A DNA stretch of 41,519 nucleotides from Anaerocolumna sp. (GTDB lineage Bacteria > Bacillota > Clostridia > Lachnospirales > Lachnospiraceae), in assembly GCA_029239975.1 (NCBI GenBank), contig JARBTX010000031.1, positions 1-41,519 on the forward strand. The letters run 5' to 3'. The translations under genes were made by a program, and so were the position numbers. Positions 33,768-41,519 of the stretch are shown here, in pieces. The first letter of the stretch is position 1; every line of letters starts with the position of its first letter. The notes under the pieces are model-generated. The model was not told the origin of the DNA. It saw nothing but the letters and a program-made list of their open reading frames with translations, and did not search any database.

Positions 33768-34343
33768 ATGACTGTTCAAAATGATGGTGGTGGTTCGTCC
33801 GTACAGTATACACCTATTACCAGAAATGAAAAGAAGGACGAACCAACACCTGGTAATCTTACTTTAAGTGATGAGTTGAAAAAGGCTGGGGTAACAATTA
33901 CTACTATAGATGGTGTACAGTATTATGATTATTCAGAACCAATTAATACAGTTTTTTCGAATGAAGGAGTAGAAGCTTCAAACCACAAAGGAGACTTGAA
34001 ATGGTTTAAATCAAAGGTAAATCACGAAGCAGAATGGGATATTAAAATAAAAAAATCTTGGGAAAATACTGTTGGAACTCCATTCCCCGGAAGTTATGAT
34101 ACTCAAATAGTAGTAAATGGAATTATAACTACACCAGAAGAATTAGGCAATATGATGTATGGATATACTGGAACAGCAGCAAAAATTTCAAAAACTGTCT
34201 TAATTGGGGGTTCAATGTATGCGGCGGGCATATGGGGGATAATTACAGATAAAGAAAAACGAACAAATGAGTTCAATGACCATGATGCAATAACAAAAGG
34301 AATCGAATTGTATAAGAAGGATAAGGAGGCTAAGGAGAAATAA
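33768..34343 (+). CDS. Rhs cassette E tail resembling polymorphic toxin type 44
   Basis: A 191-residue frame following the core break. The first 50 residues are a linker; from about residue 75 the sequence HEAEWDIKIKKSWENT, then TPEELGNMMYGYTGTAA and a final NDHDAITKGIELYKK resemble the family called polymorphic toxin type 44. Its activity is not stated here. No ribosome site lies before ATG 33768, so it is an orphan tail. Its stop overlaps the ATG of the next gene (TAATG). Confidence 0.7.
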   Translation: MTVQNDGGGSSVQYTPITRNEKKDEPTPGNLTLSDELKKAGVTITTIDGVQYYDYSEPINTVFSNEGVEASNHKGDLKWFKSKVNHEAEWDIKIKKSWENTVGTPFPGSYDTQIVVNGIITTPEELGNMMYGYTGTAAKISKTVLIGGSMYAAGIWGIITDKEKRTNEFNDHDAITKGIELYKKDKEAKEK

Positions 34344-34849
34344 TGCGTAAAGTGTTTAAGCATTTAATTATTTCAATAGTTGTTATAATAAGTATTATTT
34401 GCTTGGGAACTATTGTATCAATAATATATATTAAAGCATTATATCCATCACCAATCTCAAAACATAATATGGAAAATAAGTTTTCTAAGAACAAAGAAAT
34501 ATTGTCAAGCGTTGCAAAATATTTGGAGAAACAAGAGTATGATAGCATTTATATAACATCAACTGATAAAAAAGGGGAAATGTTTGCTTCTGTAAACGAC
34601 ATGGAAGTAGGTAATCATATTCAAATATCAGATGACTTAATAGCTACTAGTATCACAGACTTATTCGATAAATATAATTACAATGTCATAACAAAGAATG
34701 GCAATGGTATATACTTCCAAAGGTGGTCTAATAAAGACTATGGCCGTGGAGTTGTTTATTCAATTGATGGGGAGCGCCCTAAAAATGAGTTGATAACTAA
34801 ATTGGAACCTTTATCTGAGGAGAATTGGTATTATTACGAAGATAAATGA
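34343..34849 (+). CDS. Membrane-anchored candidate immunity protein of cassette E
   Basis: A 168-residue protein with one membrane segment (about 8-32) and an extracytoplasmic domain. GGAGG lies in the last codons of the toxin tail, and stop and start overlap by one base, so translation is coupled. Family not recognised. An immunity protein fixed outside the membrane would fit a toxin acting at the envelope; inference. Confidence 0.78.
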   Translation: MRKVFKHLIISIVVIISIICLGTIVSIIYIKALYPSPISKHNMENKFSKNKEILSSVAKYLEKQEYDSIYITSTDKKGEMFASVNDMEVGNHIQISDDLIATSITDLFDKYNYNVITKNGNGIYFQRWSNKDYGRGVVYSIDGERPKNELITKLEPLSEENWYYYEDK

Positions 34850-34888
34850 GTTACAAGGCAAAAACTGAAAAAATTTTACAGGGGTTTT

Positions 34889-35263
34889 ATGTTCCATGGT
34901 TTTAATAGTTTACAATATAACGGGGCTACAGATGATAAAAATAATCCTTATAACATTATCACTGAAAGAATAAATACTGCTATTATCATTTTAATAAATG
35001 TATCATATAACAAAAAAGGAGTTATAACAAACTACATTATAAATCCAGCTATAACTATCCTGGACAATAAAACAACTTCAAAAGATACTTCTATAACTAG
35101 AATAAAAAACGATATAGCCAACGGAAAATGTGAAAATGGCAGTGCTACTACTTATTTAAATGGAAAGAATGTCACACAGGAAACGGCATATTATTTGTAT
35201 TGGGTATGGGATTATAATGAAGAAAGCGACGAATGGAAATTTGGTGATAAAAGAATTACATAA
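34889..35263 (+). CDS. Unrecognised protein, interrupted by an in-frame stop
   Basis: A 124-residue frame rich in Asn, Thr and Ile, with AGGGG before ATG 34889. After the TAA at 35261-35263 the same frame stays open to 35410 and reads TETDTRTYIDTFLYGDSETN, which continues the same composition. So the gene probably was longer and is broken by a nonsense codon. It resembles no family I know. The long gap 34850-35393 holds this and a T8 tract at 35342. Confidence 0.45.
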   Translation: MFHGFNSLQYNGATDDKNNPYNIITERINTAIIILINVSYNKKGVITNYIINPAITILDNKTTSKDTSITRIKNDIANGKCENGSATTYLNGKNVTQETAYYLYWVWDYNEESDEWKFGDKRIT

Positions 35264-35393
35264 ACTGAAACTGATACAAGAACATACATAGATACTTTCT
35301 TATACGGTGATAGTGAAACTAATACACTCGAATATGATAATTTTTTTTTAAGCCTAGTAAATACTCTAACAAAAATAAGTAAGGGGGGATTGT

Positions 35394-36542
35394 ATGAGAC
35401 GGAAATTTGAAATAGTTGTGATTGTTCTGCTATTAATTTCAATATTTACTGTTTCAAATAAGGTAGCAGCAGAAACAGATAATGAAATTATATTTAATGA
35501 TAAAAACTTACATGAGGCATTGAGTAAATACTATAACTGGAATAAAGTCTTTACAAAAGAAATGGCATATGAATTTACTAAAAAAGATAATTTGTTAGTT
35601 ATTGAAGATGCTAAAATTACTGATTTAGAGGGTTTGCAGTATTTTGGTAACATAGTTACCCTTTATGCTGGAGGTAACAATTTTACTAATTTAAAACCAA
35701 TATCCATGTTAAATAAACTGAGAGCATTAGACATTTCAGATAATGCTATAAAAGGGAGAGATTTTCAGGCTGTTTTAAATAATATGGGTAAATTGAAGAA
35801 TCTGGATGCCCTTATTATTAATAATAACGAACTAACCAATATCAGTTTTCTAAGCAAAATAGGAACTATGAAGAATTACACTTACATGCGAATGGTAAAT
35901 AATAAAATTTATGATATTACGTTATTAAAAGAAGCTACAAATCTAGAAACGCTAGATTTATCCAATAACCGCATAACTGATGTAACTCCCTTAAAGGACT
36001 TAAAAAACTTCGAATATTGGCTTGGATTGCAAGATAATTGCATTTTAGATTATAAGCCAATTAAACCCATCCTTGATAAAATATATGAAGAAGGGGGTTG
36101 GGATGGAGTTATTAGCAGGTATGATTATTATACTAATCCCGTAGATATCGGAGTTAATGGAAAAACCATAAAGTTTCCTTATCTGACGGCATATTACAAA
36201 TATCAGGCCTATGTGGAAGCTGTTCCGTTGCTTAAGGCATTAGGTGGAAGTGTTAAATATGATAAAAAAACAGGGACTCTCACCTGTAAATACGGAGATA
36301 ATGTATTGGTCATGACTGATTTTTCAAAAAATTATACACTGAACGGCGAGCAAATGAGTATGAAATATCCTATGAGAAGAATGCAGTATGATATTGCATA
36401 TGTACCGGTCAAAGATATCTGTAAAGCTTTGGAATTAAACTATTCAGTGATAAAAAAAAGAAAAATATATGAAAAAGAAGATGAATATTTTTACGCTCCA
36501 AAGTATATTGAGATAAGCCTGTCCCAGAAGGAACTGAGATAG
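35394..36542 (+). CDS. Secreted leucine-rich-repeat protein with copper amine oxidase-like N domain
   Basis: A 382-residue protein with a signal peptide (hydrophobic 7-22, AA cleavage near 26). Residues 75-215 carry leucine-rich repeats of the internalin type (LDISDN, LIINNN, LDLSNNRITDVTPLKDLKN). Residues 245-375 look like the copper amine oxidase N-terminal domain (VNGKTIKFPYLTAYYKYQAY, VPVKDICKALEL), a stalk or cell-wall module in Clostridia. AAGGGGGG precedes the ATG. It may act on the cell surface; its relation to the Rhs cassettes is unclear. Confidence 0.85.
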   Translation: MRRKFEIVVIVLLLISIFTVSNKVAAETDNEIIFNDKNLHEALSKYYNWNKVFTKEMAYEFTKKDNLLVIEDAKITDLEGLQYFGNIVTLYAGGNNFTNLKPISMLNKLRALDISDNAIKGRDFQAVLNNMGKLKNLDALIINNNELTNISFLSKIGTMKNYTYMRMVNNKIYDITLLKEATNLETLDLSNNRITDVTPLKDLKNFEYWLGLQDNCILDYKPIKPILDKIYEEGGWDGVISRYDYYTNPVDIGVNGKTIKFPYLTAYYKYQAYVEAVPLLKALGGSVKYDKKTGTLTCKYGDNVLVMTDFSKNYTLNGEQMSMKYPMRRMQYDIAYVPVKDICKALELNYSVIKKRKIYEKEDEYFYAPKYIEISLSQKELR

Positions 36543-36598
36543 GATAAAATTGATATAGTAAAATACGAAAGGATATAATATCACATTGGAGAATTTAT

Positions 36599-36964
36599 AT
36601 GAAAAAGAGATTTGTTATTATATTAGCACCAATGATTATTTGTTTATTAATATGGGTGATTTCACTTGCACGATGTGAGATTTTAACATCATTACATAGC
36701 AATGAGTTTAAGATACTATGTCAGGAGAACACGATGATAACCCCAATTAAGTATTTGAAAGTATTAAACTATTCCAATACACAGGCCCGAATATATTGTG
36801 TTAGTGAAGGTAATTCCATGGGAAACATATTGGCGTTTACAAAAATAGGTGAAAAGTGGGAATATAAAGAATGGGAAAATACGGTATGGTCAACTTCAGG
36901 AACTGCCGATAATATTATCTGGCCCTACTGGTGGCATTTCTTTTACTCCCATAAAATTGTCTAG
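36599..36964 (+). CDS. Small membrane-anchored protein, unknown
   Basis: A 121-residue protein with an N-terminal membrane segment (5-24) and an extracytoplasmic domain ending in an aromatic run, IIWPYWWHFFYSHKIV. TTGGAG precedes the ATG. Not recognised. It sits in a row of similar-sized anchored proteins (34343, 37019, 38333), which may be stray immunity proteins. Confidence 0.7.
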   Translation: MKKRFVIILAPMIICLLIWVISLARCEILTSLHSNEFKILCQENTMITPIKYLKVLNYSNTQARIYCVSEGNSMGNILAFTKIGEKWEYKEWENTVWSTSGTADNIIWPYWWHFFYSHKIV

Positions 36965-37018
36965 TAAATTTATTTGTATATGACGAATGAGTAAAGCTTT
37001 TAAAGGAAGGTGAATAAA

Positions 37019-37528
37019 ATGAAAAGAGTAATAACTATAATTTTTATAATGTTGTTTTTGGTAAGTCTAGTCTTTTTATTAAAATCAGCTTTTTCAGACT
37101 GGTCAATAACGGATATTAAAACTGAAGAAATAATACAAACTGACTTTGGAGATGAATTCTTAATTAAGTATCATTACACTGACTTTCCGGAAAAGGATAC
37201 AAATATTAATATATATGATAATAAAAATAACATACGAATTATTTCTGTTCTTGTTGATGGTAGGTATGATAAAACCAATATAATAAACTTAATAGAAACA
37301 ACCGACATTAGATGTTATGAGATGTATAATAAGTTAATTTATAAAGTTGATAATGACGATTTCAAGAGTGTGGATATTGATGATATAAATGAATTGAATC
37401 CAGCTGAGTATCAGTCACTAGTTAAAGTGTGTAATATTCTCTATGATAAAGCCGAATGGAAATGGGTTAAGGCATGTTCAAAATTCCTTATAACTACAGG
37501 AAATAGTGATGTATTAGAACACCTTTAG
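37019..37528 (+). CDS. Membrane-anchored protein ended by an in-frame amber codon
   Basis: A 169-residue protein with an N-terminal membrane segment (5-25). AAAGGAAGG lies eight bases before ATG 37019; GTG 37010 is part of it. After the TAG at 37526-37528 the frame continues 38 codons to TAA 37645, reading NYVKGEFTENKIDLNKNSEI with the same style, so the gene most likely had about 208 codons and was cut by a nonsense mutation. Function unknown. Confidence 0.7.
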   Translation: MKRVITIIFIMLFLVSLVFLLKSAFSDWSITDIKTEEIIQTDFGDEFLIKYHYTDFPEKDTNINIYDNKNNIRIISVLVDGRYDKTNIINLIETTDIRCYEMYNKLIYKVDNDDFKSVDIDDINELNPAEYQSLVKVCNILYDKAEWKWVKACSKFLITTGNSDVLEHL

Positions 37529-37721
37529 AATTATGTGAAAGGCGAATTTACCGAGAATAAAATCGATTTAAATAAAAACAGTGAGATTACTAAAGAAGAG
37601 ATGAAGATAATTAGTGAAACTCTTTTACAGGATTTATATAACTAATATTTATTATTTTACTTAATTCAAAACGCTAATAATAGCAATAATATTAAATTTA
37701 ATTAAATAAAGGGAGTATAGA

Positions 37722-38214
37722 GTGATTCTTAATAATAAAACTAATAATAAAAACTTAATAAAAATATTAGTTGCAATCATTTTGGTAGGGATCATATTTA
37801 TGCCTTACTATAATGCAAAGAGAAATCCTGAAAAAGTAATTGAAATAAAATACAACTAACACTACCGAAGACCTCTAACATTATTCATTTTAAATATTAT
37901 ATTTGGAATAAAAGGTTTGCAACAAAAATACAAATAAATGATCATGACATAGAAAAAATTAAAGAAGATCTTCTTAAGTATTTTGAGATGGAATATGATA
38001 TTGAATCTAATCAATATATTCCGAATATCGGGCTTAATGTTTCATGGTGGGATTTAGATGATAATAATATAGAGGTTTGTTATTTCATAGCTACTGATGG
38101 TACGAAACATACTTTTTTCCCACTATGAAGACTCAAGAAGTATGGGCATTCATTGCAAAACAAGATGATGGAAATATTATTTATATATTTCATGTTTTTA
38201 ATTTATGTTACTGA
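37722..38214 (+). pseudogene. Membrane-anchored protein broken by frameshifts
   Basis: GTG 37722 with GGGAG starts a membrane segment (ILVAIILVGIIFMPYYNAKR) but stops at 37859. The coding sense continues in a second frame (FKYYIWNKRFATKIQINDHD, then NVSWWDLDDNN) to 38128 and in a third (VWAFIAKQDDGNIIYIFHVF) to 38214. At least two frameshifts. Family unknown. Confidence 0.6.
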
Positions 38215-38332
38215 GATTGTATTTGTACATCTAATGTAATAGGTAGTTTATTTATGACTTACTAATTGGATGAATGTATGAAACATTAGAACTAAAGTCT
38301 GTACATAAGGTATATGAGGGTGGAGAAAAAAT

Positions 38333-38833
38333 ATGAGAGAAACAAAATTACGTTATATAACAATATTCTTATCAATAATTATCATTTTAGGATTAACAAT
38401 TACTATAATATATAAAAATGCTATAAGCAATAAAAATAAATTGAGTACTAAAATAATGCAATATATTGATAATAATTATGATAAAAACGATACATGTAGA
38501 ATAGTAATGCGTGATATCACTGATTTTAAGTGGGACAAAATGTTAATTTATCAAGTGGGTAGTTCAAACGCTGAAATAAGTGACCTTTTGCAAGTTGATT
38601 TTAAAGATTCCTTGGATTTAGTTAGTGGAATTATCTTTGTTTACAATAATAAGATAGTTTATAAAGAGCAAATGCTATATAATCCTGAAAGGCGAGATAA
38701 ATTATTTCTTAATATCGGATCTATGTATGGACAACCTGAATATGGAGTGTTTACACCAGATGATGGAATCTTTGAAGGTAGTAGAGAAAAATTATATGGA
38801 AGTGTATATTATACAATAACACCTATAAAATAA
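38333..38833 (+). CDS. Membrane-anchored protein, FKWDK family paralogue
   Basis: A 166-residue protein with a membrane segment at 8-27 and DITDFKWDKMLIYQVG, matching the protein at 23486 in order and spacing (membrane segment, about 45 residues, motif, then a strand-rich part). GGTGGAG precedes the ATG. A paralogue of a candidate Rhs immunity protein but with no toxin tail next to it. Confidence 0.75.
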   Translation: MRETKLRYITIFLSIIIILGLTITIIYKNAISNKNKLSTKIMQYIDNNYDKNDTCRIVMRDITDFKWDKMLIYQVGSSNAEISDLLQVDFKDSLDLVSGIIFVYNNKIVYKEQMLYNPERRDKLFLNIGSMYGQPEYGVFTPDDGIFEGSREKLYGSVYYTITPIK

Positions 38834-38852
38834 CGTACAAATTAATTCAAAT

Positions 38853-39095
38853 GTGATTTTACTTAACACTACAAAGATTTTTAATTATACATATAGAACG
38901 ACTCAATTAGATTTAATTAGATATTTTAATGATCGCAAAAAAATTGTAAGTGACAGTTGGGATGTAGCATTGGTTTATAAAAACAAGCAATATGAGATGA
39001 ATTATAGGATTAATAATTCAGAGGTATTTAAGGAACTTATAGATAAAATAATGACATTATCACCTTTACCAGTAGATTTACATGGTTGGTCATAA
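38853..39095 (+). pseudogene. C-terminal fragment of an unrecognised protein
   Basis: An 80-codon frame from a GTG without ribosome site: ILLNTTKIFNYTYRTTQLDL, later WDVALVYKNKQYEMNY. It begins 19 bases after the preceding stop and lacks an N-terminus. 39096-39271 shows nothing else. Confidence 0.4.
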
Positions 39096-39271
39096 AAATA
39101 TCATATAATTTTATTTCAATCATTCAAACAATGTAACATTATAATATACTTTTTAATGTTAATTACATAATAGTAAATTAACTTATAACGATTAAAGTTG
39201 AAGTTTATATAATATTTGAAACATTAAGTTGACTAAAAGAACCACAAAGCAAGCTAGGAGATAATATTTAC

Positions 39272-39767
39272 ATGAAGAATAAGAGAAAAAAATGCTAATA
39301 TTTTGTTGTGTTATTATTGCGGTGTTAATAATATTAGATTTTATACCTATTAAATTTGTATGTAAACTTAGCGAATTTGAAAATAACATTCACGAAAATG
39401 TGTTTATATCAGAACATACAGCCGTGACAGGTGGTGATTGGTATGCGGATATTAAGACAAATCCTTGGCTTATGATTCAGTTGACTTTATTTTATTAGAT
39501 GAAACAGTTTATGGAAATATTTCAGAAATTTTTACCACAGAGAATGAAGAACCTAGCTTTAACCAATATGTATTTTGGGGTAACATGAAACAAAAGCAGG
39601 TTGCAGAAAACTTTGCTATTAACATTCTAGATGCAAATGAATGGAATGTTATATATCCAATAAAACGAAAATCTATAAGGGAATTTTATGCACCTAAAGG
39701 TTATTTTACAATCTATGATTATAACTGGATTAAAGTTATTAAGGATGTATTGGGTTATGAAATGTAA
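39272..39767 (+). pseudogene. Membrane-anchored protein with two frameshifts, one in a poly-A run
   Basis: ATG 39272 with AGGAG reads MKNKRKKC and stops. With one more A in the A7 run (39286-39292) it would read MKNKRKKMLIFCCVIIAVLI, a normal membrane anchor. The body runs to NPWLM and a stop at 39498; the frame from 39465 continues it (AYDSVDFILLDETVYGN) to 39767. Two single-base changes would restore a protein of about 165 residues. Confidence 0.65.
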
Positions 39768-39968
39768 AACAGGACGAGTATTATGTATATTAATGACGAT
39801 TAACGTATTCTTTTTAAGTGCTATAATTATTTAATTTATTTATTGTAATATAGTTGATTGTGAAAATAAAGTGATAAAAGTAACTCGTTAGCCGGTTTCA
39901 TTTTTTATTGTATATATCCTATCTTTAAGAATCCATATAAAAGTTTGATATAGAATATTAATCTTTAA

Positions 39969-40034
39969 ACGGATACTATTGCCGAATCCCAAGCCAAAAA
40001 GAAAGATCACTCAATAGAGAATGTAGCGTATTAA
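39969..40034 (+). pseudogene. C-terminal scrap of a coding region
   Basis: 21 codons, DTIAESQAKKKDHSIENVAY and stop, open only from 39969 and directly before the gene at 40047. It may be the end of a lost toxin tail. The remainder of 39768-40046 shows no gene. Confidence 0.25.
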
Positions 40035-40046
40035 TAGGTGAAAATA

Positions 40047-40547
40047 ATGCATATTTGGACAATTACAAAATGGAAAGCAAGATATGATAAGTATAATACT
40101 CGAGCTGGTTTAAGACTAAGGTGTGACAAAGATGTTGACGTTGAAGTTAAAAAAGCATGTAAAGATTTTTGTAGATGGTTACGCTCAGAATACTATTTTC
40201 CAATAAGGGTACCAATTTATTTGAAATCATCTTATAGAATTCATTCTATAGATGGTGAATATGTTTACGGTACTTTTTTTGAACCATATGATAAATTGGT
40301 TGAACCATATGTTAGAATTGCAACAGGCGACTTTCATATGTTATTAGAAAAATGGGGATATGATAATGCTATTAATACTATCTTACAATGTATTGCTCAT
40401 GAATTGACTCACTATTTTCAATGGATTAATGATTTAAAACTAACTGAAATAGGTATAGAGAGACAAGCAAGTCAATATAGTAGATTTATTATTGATGAGT
40501 ATTTAGAGGTAAGAAGATATTCATCAATAATTTATGAATCTGATTGA
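40047..40547 (+). CDS. Small HELTH zinc metallopeptidase-like protein
   Basis: A 166-residue protein without signal peptide. CIAHELTHYFQW contains the HExxH zinc motif, and an ERQAS segment about 18 residues on could give the third ligand, as in gluzincins. The N-terminal 100 residues are unrecognised. ATG 40047 follows TAGGTGA; the GTG at 40038 is part of that site. Whether it is an enzyme, an effector or a partner of a lost toxin is unknown. Confidence 0.7.
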   Translation: MHIWTITKWKARYDKYNTRAGLRLRCDKDVDVEVKKACKDFCRWLRSEYYFPIRVPIYLKSSYRIHSIDGEYVYGTFFEPYDKLVEPYVRIATGDFHMLLEKWGYDNAINTILQCIAHELTHYFQWINDLKLTEIGIERQASQYSRFIIDEYLEVRRYSSIIYESD

Positions 40548-40749
40548 TTAGTAAAATATATTATCGCATAATACTTTCATGAATAGGACAATTGACAACG
40601 TAGTAAATCATACCAGCGTACAATGAAATAAAGCTATATTCTGCTACACAACTTTATTTAGTTTGCGGAATATGAATGGCAAGATAATGATGAACATATC
40701 AAACAAAAAATACACTGTAATAATGAACTTTAAGAGAGGAGGAACAATC

Positions 40750-41265
40750 ATTAGAAGAATAACAATATTACTTTTGTTAGTTATAAATATTATATTATTA
40801 TGTTCATGTTCAATAGGTGGAAGAGGAATAATTTTCGATGATAGTGATAAGAAAGCGGATACTCGGATGGAACAACTACTTGAAACTATAAAAAATCAAG
40901 ACAAAGAAACTTTGAAAACAATGTTTTCTAAACAGGCATTAGAAGAAGCTAATGATTTTGAAGATAATTTGAATTATTTGTTTGAGTTATTTCAAGGTAA
41001 TGTGGAGTCTTGGGAGCAGGAAAGATTTACTTCTAATACATCTAGTGAATACGGGAAAAAGTCGGTAATGCTTATCTCGTGGTATATAGTTACAACAGAC
41101 AAAGAAACCTATAAATTTTTTGTAATTGATTACACTAAGGATACTATCAATCCCGACAATGCTGGTTTATACACGTTGCGTGTGATTAAAGCGGAAGATG
41201 AAGCTACACAATTTGCATCTAGGCAAAAAATGCAGATAGCTGGAATTTATAAACCAGAAGATTAG
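40750..41265 (+). CDS. DUF5104-like lipoprotein with probable ATT start
   Basis: A lipoprotein with a hydrophobic signal and lipobox LLCSC, then KKADTRMEQLLETIKNQDKE and a domain typical of DUF5104. The start was set by alignment with the paralogue at 41296, whose Cys is codon 20: here that places the start at ATT 40750, exactly seven bases after AGGAGG (40737-40742). The frame is open upstream to ATG 40663 and ATG 40723, but neither has a ribosome site and both would put charged residues before the signal. Confidence 0.72.
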   Translation: MRRITILLLLVINIILLCSCSIGGRGIIFDDSDKKADTRMEQLLETIKNQDKETLKTMFSKQALEEANDFEDNLNYLFELFQGNVESWEQERFTSNTSSEYGKKSVMLISWYIVTTDKETYKFFVIDYTKDTINPDNAGLYTLRVIKAEDEATQFASRQKMQIAGIYKPED

Positions 41266-41295
41266 AATGACTTTTGAAATTTGAGGGGGGAAACG

Positions 41296-41519
41296 ATGCG
41301 TAAGTTTTGGTACATTATTTTATTATTAATCAATATATCACTATTAAGTTCATGCTCATCAGTAGGAGCTATTACTGAAAGGCTAAATTTAGGCAGTGAA
41401 GAAAAGCAAGCCGATGCACGTATGCAACAGTTGATTGAAGCGATTCAGGAGCAAGATAAAGATGGTCTGAAATCCTTGTTTTCACAAAAGGCATTGATTG
41501 AAGCAGAAGATATCGACAT
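41296..41519 (+). CDS. DUF5104-like lipoprotein, paralogue (cut by window end)
   Basis: ATG 41296 with GAGGGGGG before it. Signal FWYIILLLINISLL, lipobox LSSC with lipid-carrying Cys20, then EEKQADARMQQLIEAIQEQD, closely related to the preceding lipoprotein. 74 codons are visible; the protein should continue about 110 residues beyond the window. The tandem pair arose by duplication. Confidence 0.88.
   Translation, partial: MRKFWYIILLLINISLLSSCSSVGAITERLNLGSEEKQADARMQQLIEAIQEQDKDGLKSLFSQKALIEAEDID

Noticed and set aside
22873-34343. Repeated YD DNA as insertion sequences or transposons
   Set aside because: No transposase, terminal inverted repeats or target duplications; the repeated DNA encodes Rhs core and ends at tail junctions.

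Overview
The window is AT-rich DNA from a low-GC Gram-positive anaerobe. Strong AGGAGG ribosome sites, aldo/keto reductases with clostridial-type 4Fe-4S tails, an iron alcohol dehydrogenase, and the gene content point to Clostridia, most likely Lachnospiraceae. The genus is inference. No rRNA, tRNA, CRISPR array or intact insertion sequence was found.

Left part (1-22.8 kb) is ordinary chromosome made of short operons separated by good terminators. In order: a cut MocR/GntR-aminotransferase regulator (minus strand); a two-gene ABC exporter; a histidine phosphatase; an AdhR-like MerR regulator divergent from a four-gene oxidoreductase/glycosidase operon; an ABC exporter half-transporter; a small protein with a repeated NSASDYVTGTA unit; a zinc-ribbon protein; a P-loop kinase-like protein; a Mef-like MFS efflux pump behind what looks like a leader-peptide attenuator; a cytidine-deaminase-like enzyme and a metallo-beta-lactamase-fold hydrolase; a CPBP membrane protease; a membrane protein; an iron alcohol dehydrogenase and a frameshifted aldo/keto reductase behind a second MerR-type promoter; a J-domain protein; and an atypical cis-prenyltransferase. 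The two MerR-type promoters (4917-4947 and 18358-18388) share a 19-bp spacer and a GTTAAC-centred dyad. The second has no regulator gene beside it, so the single AdhR-like protein may control both as an aldehyde-response regulon.

Right part (22.8-41.5 kb) is an accessory island built from repeated Rhs/YD-core fragments. Five copies, in different states of decay and at least four without any visible start, carry different C-terminal tails, each followed closely by a small gene that is the candidate immunity gene. The tails include an HNH/ENDO VII-type GH-E nuclease followed by an ankyrin protein, a RES-domain NAD-cleaving toxin followed by a standalone protein resembling the MbcA/Xre toxin-binding domain, an unassigned tail that follows a peptidoglycan-binding domain, and a tail resembling polymorphic toxin type 44. 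This is the layout of an orphan rhsCT/immunity reservoir. Beyond it lie small membrane-anchored or secreted proteins of unknown function, several broken by in-frame stops or frameshifts, a leucine-rich-repeat surface protein, a small HELTH metallopeptidase-like protein and two tandem DUF5104-like lipoproteins, the last cut by the window end.
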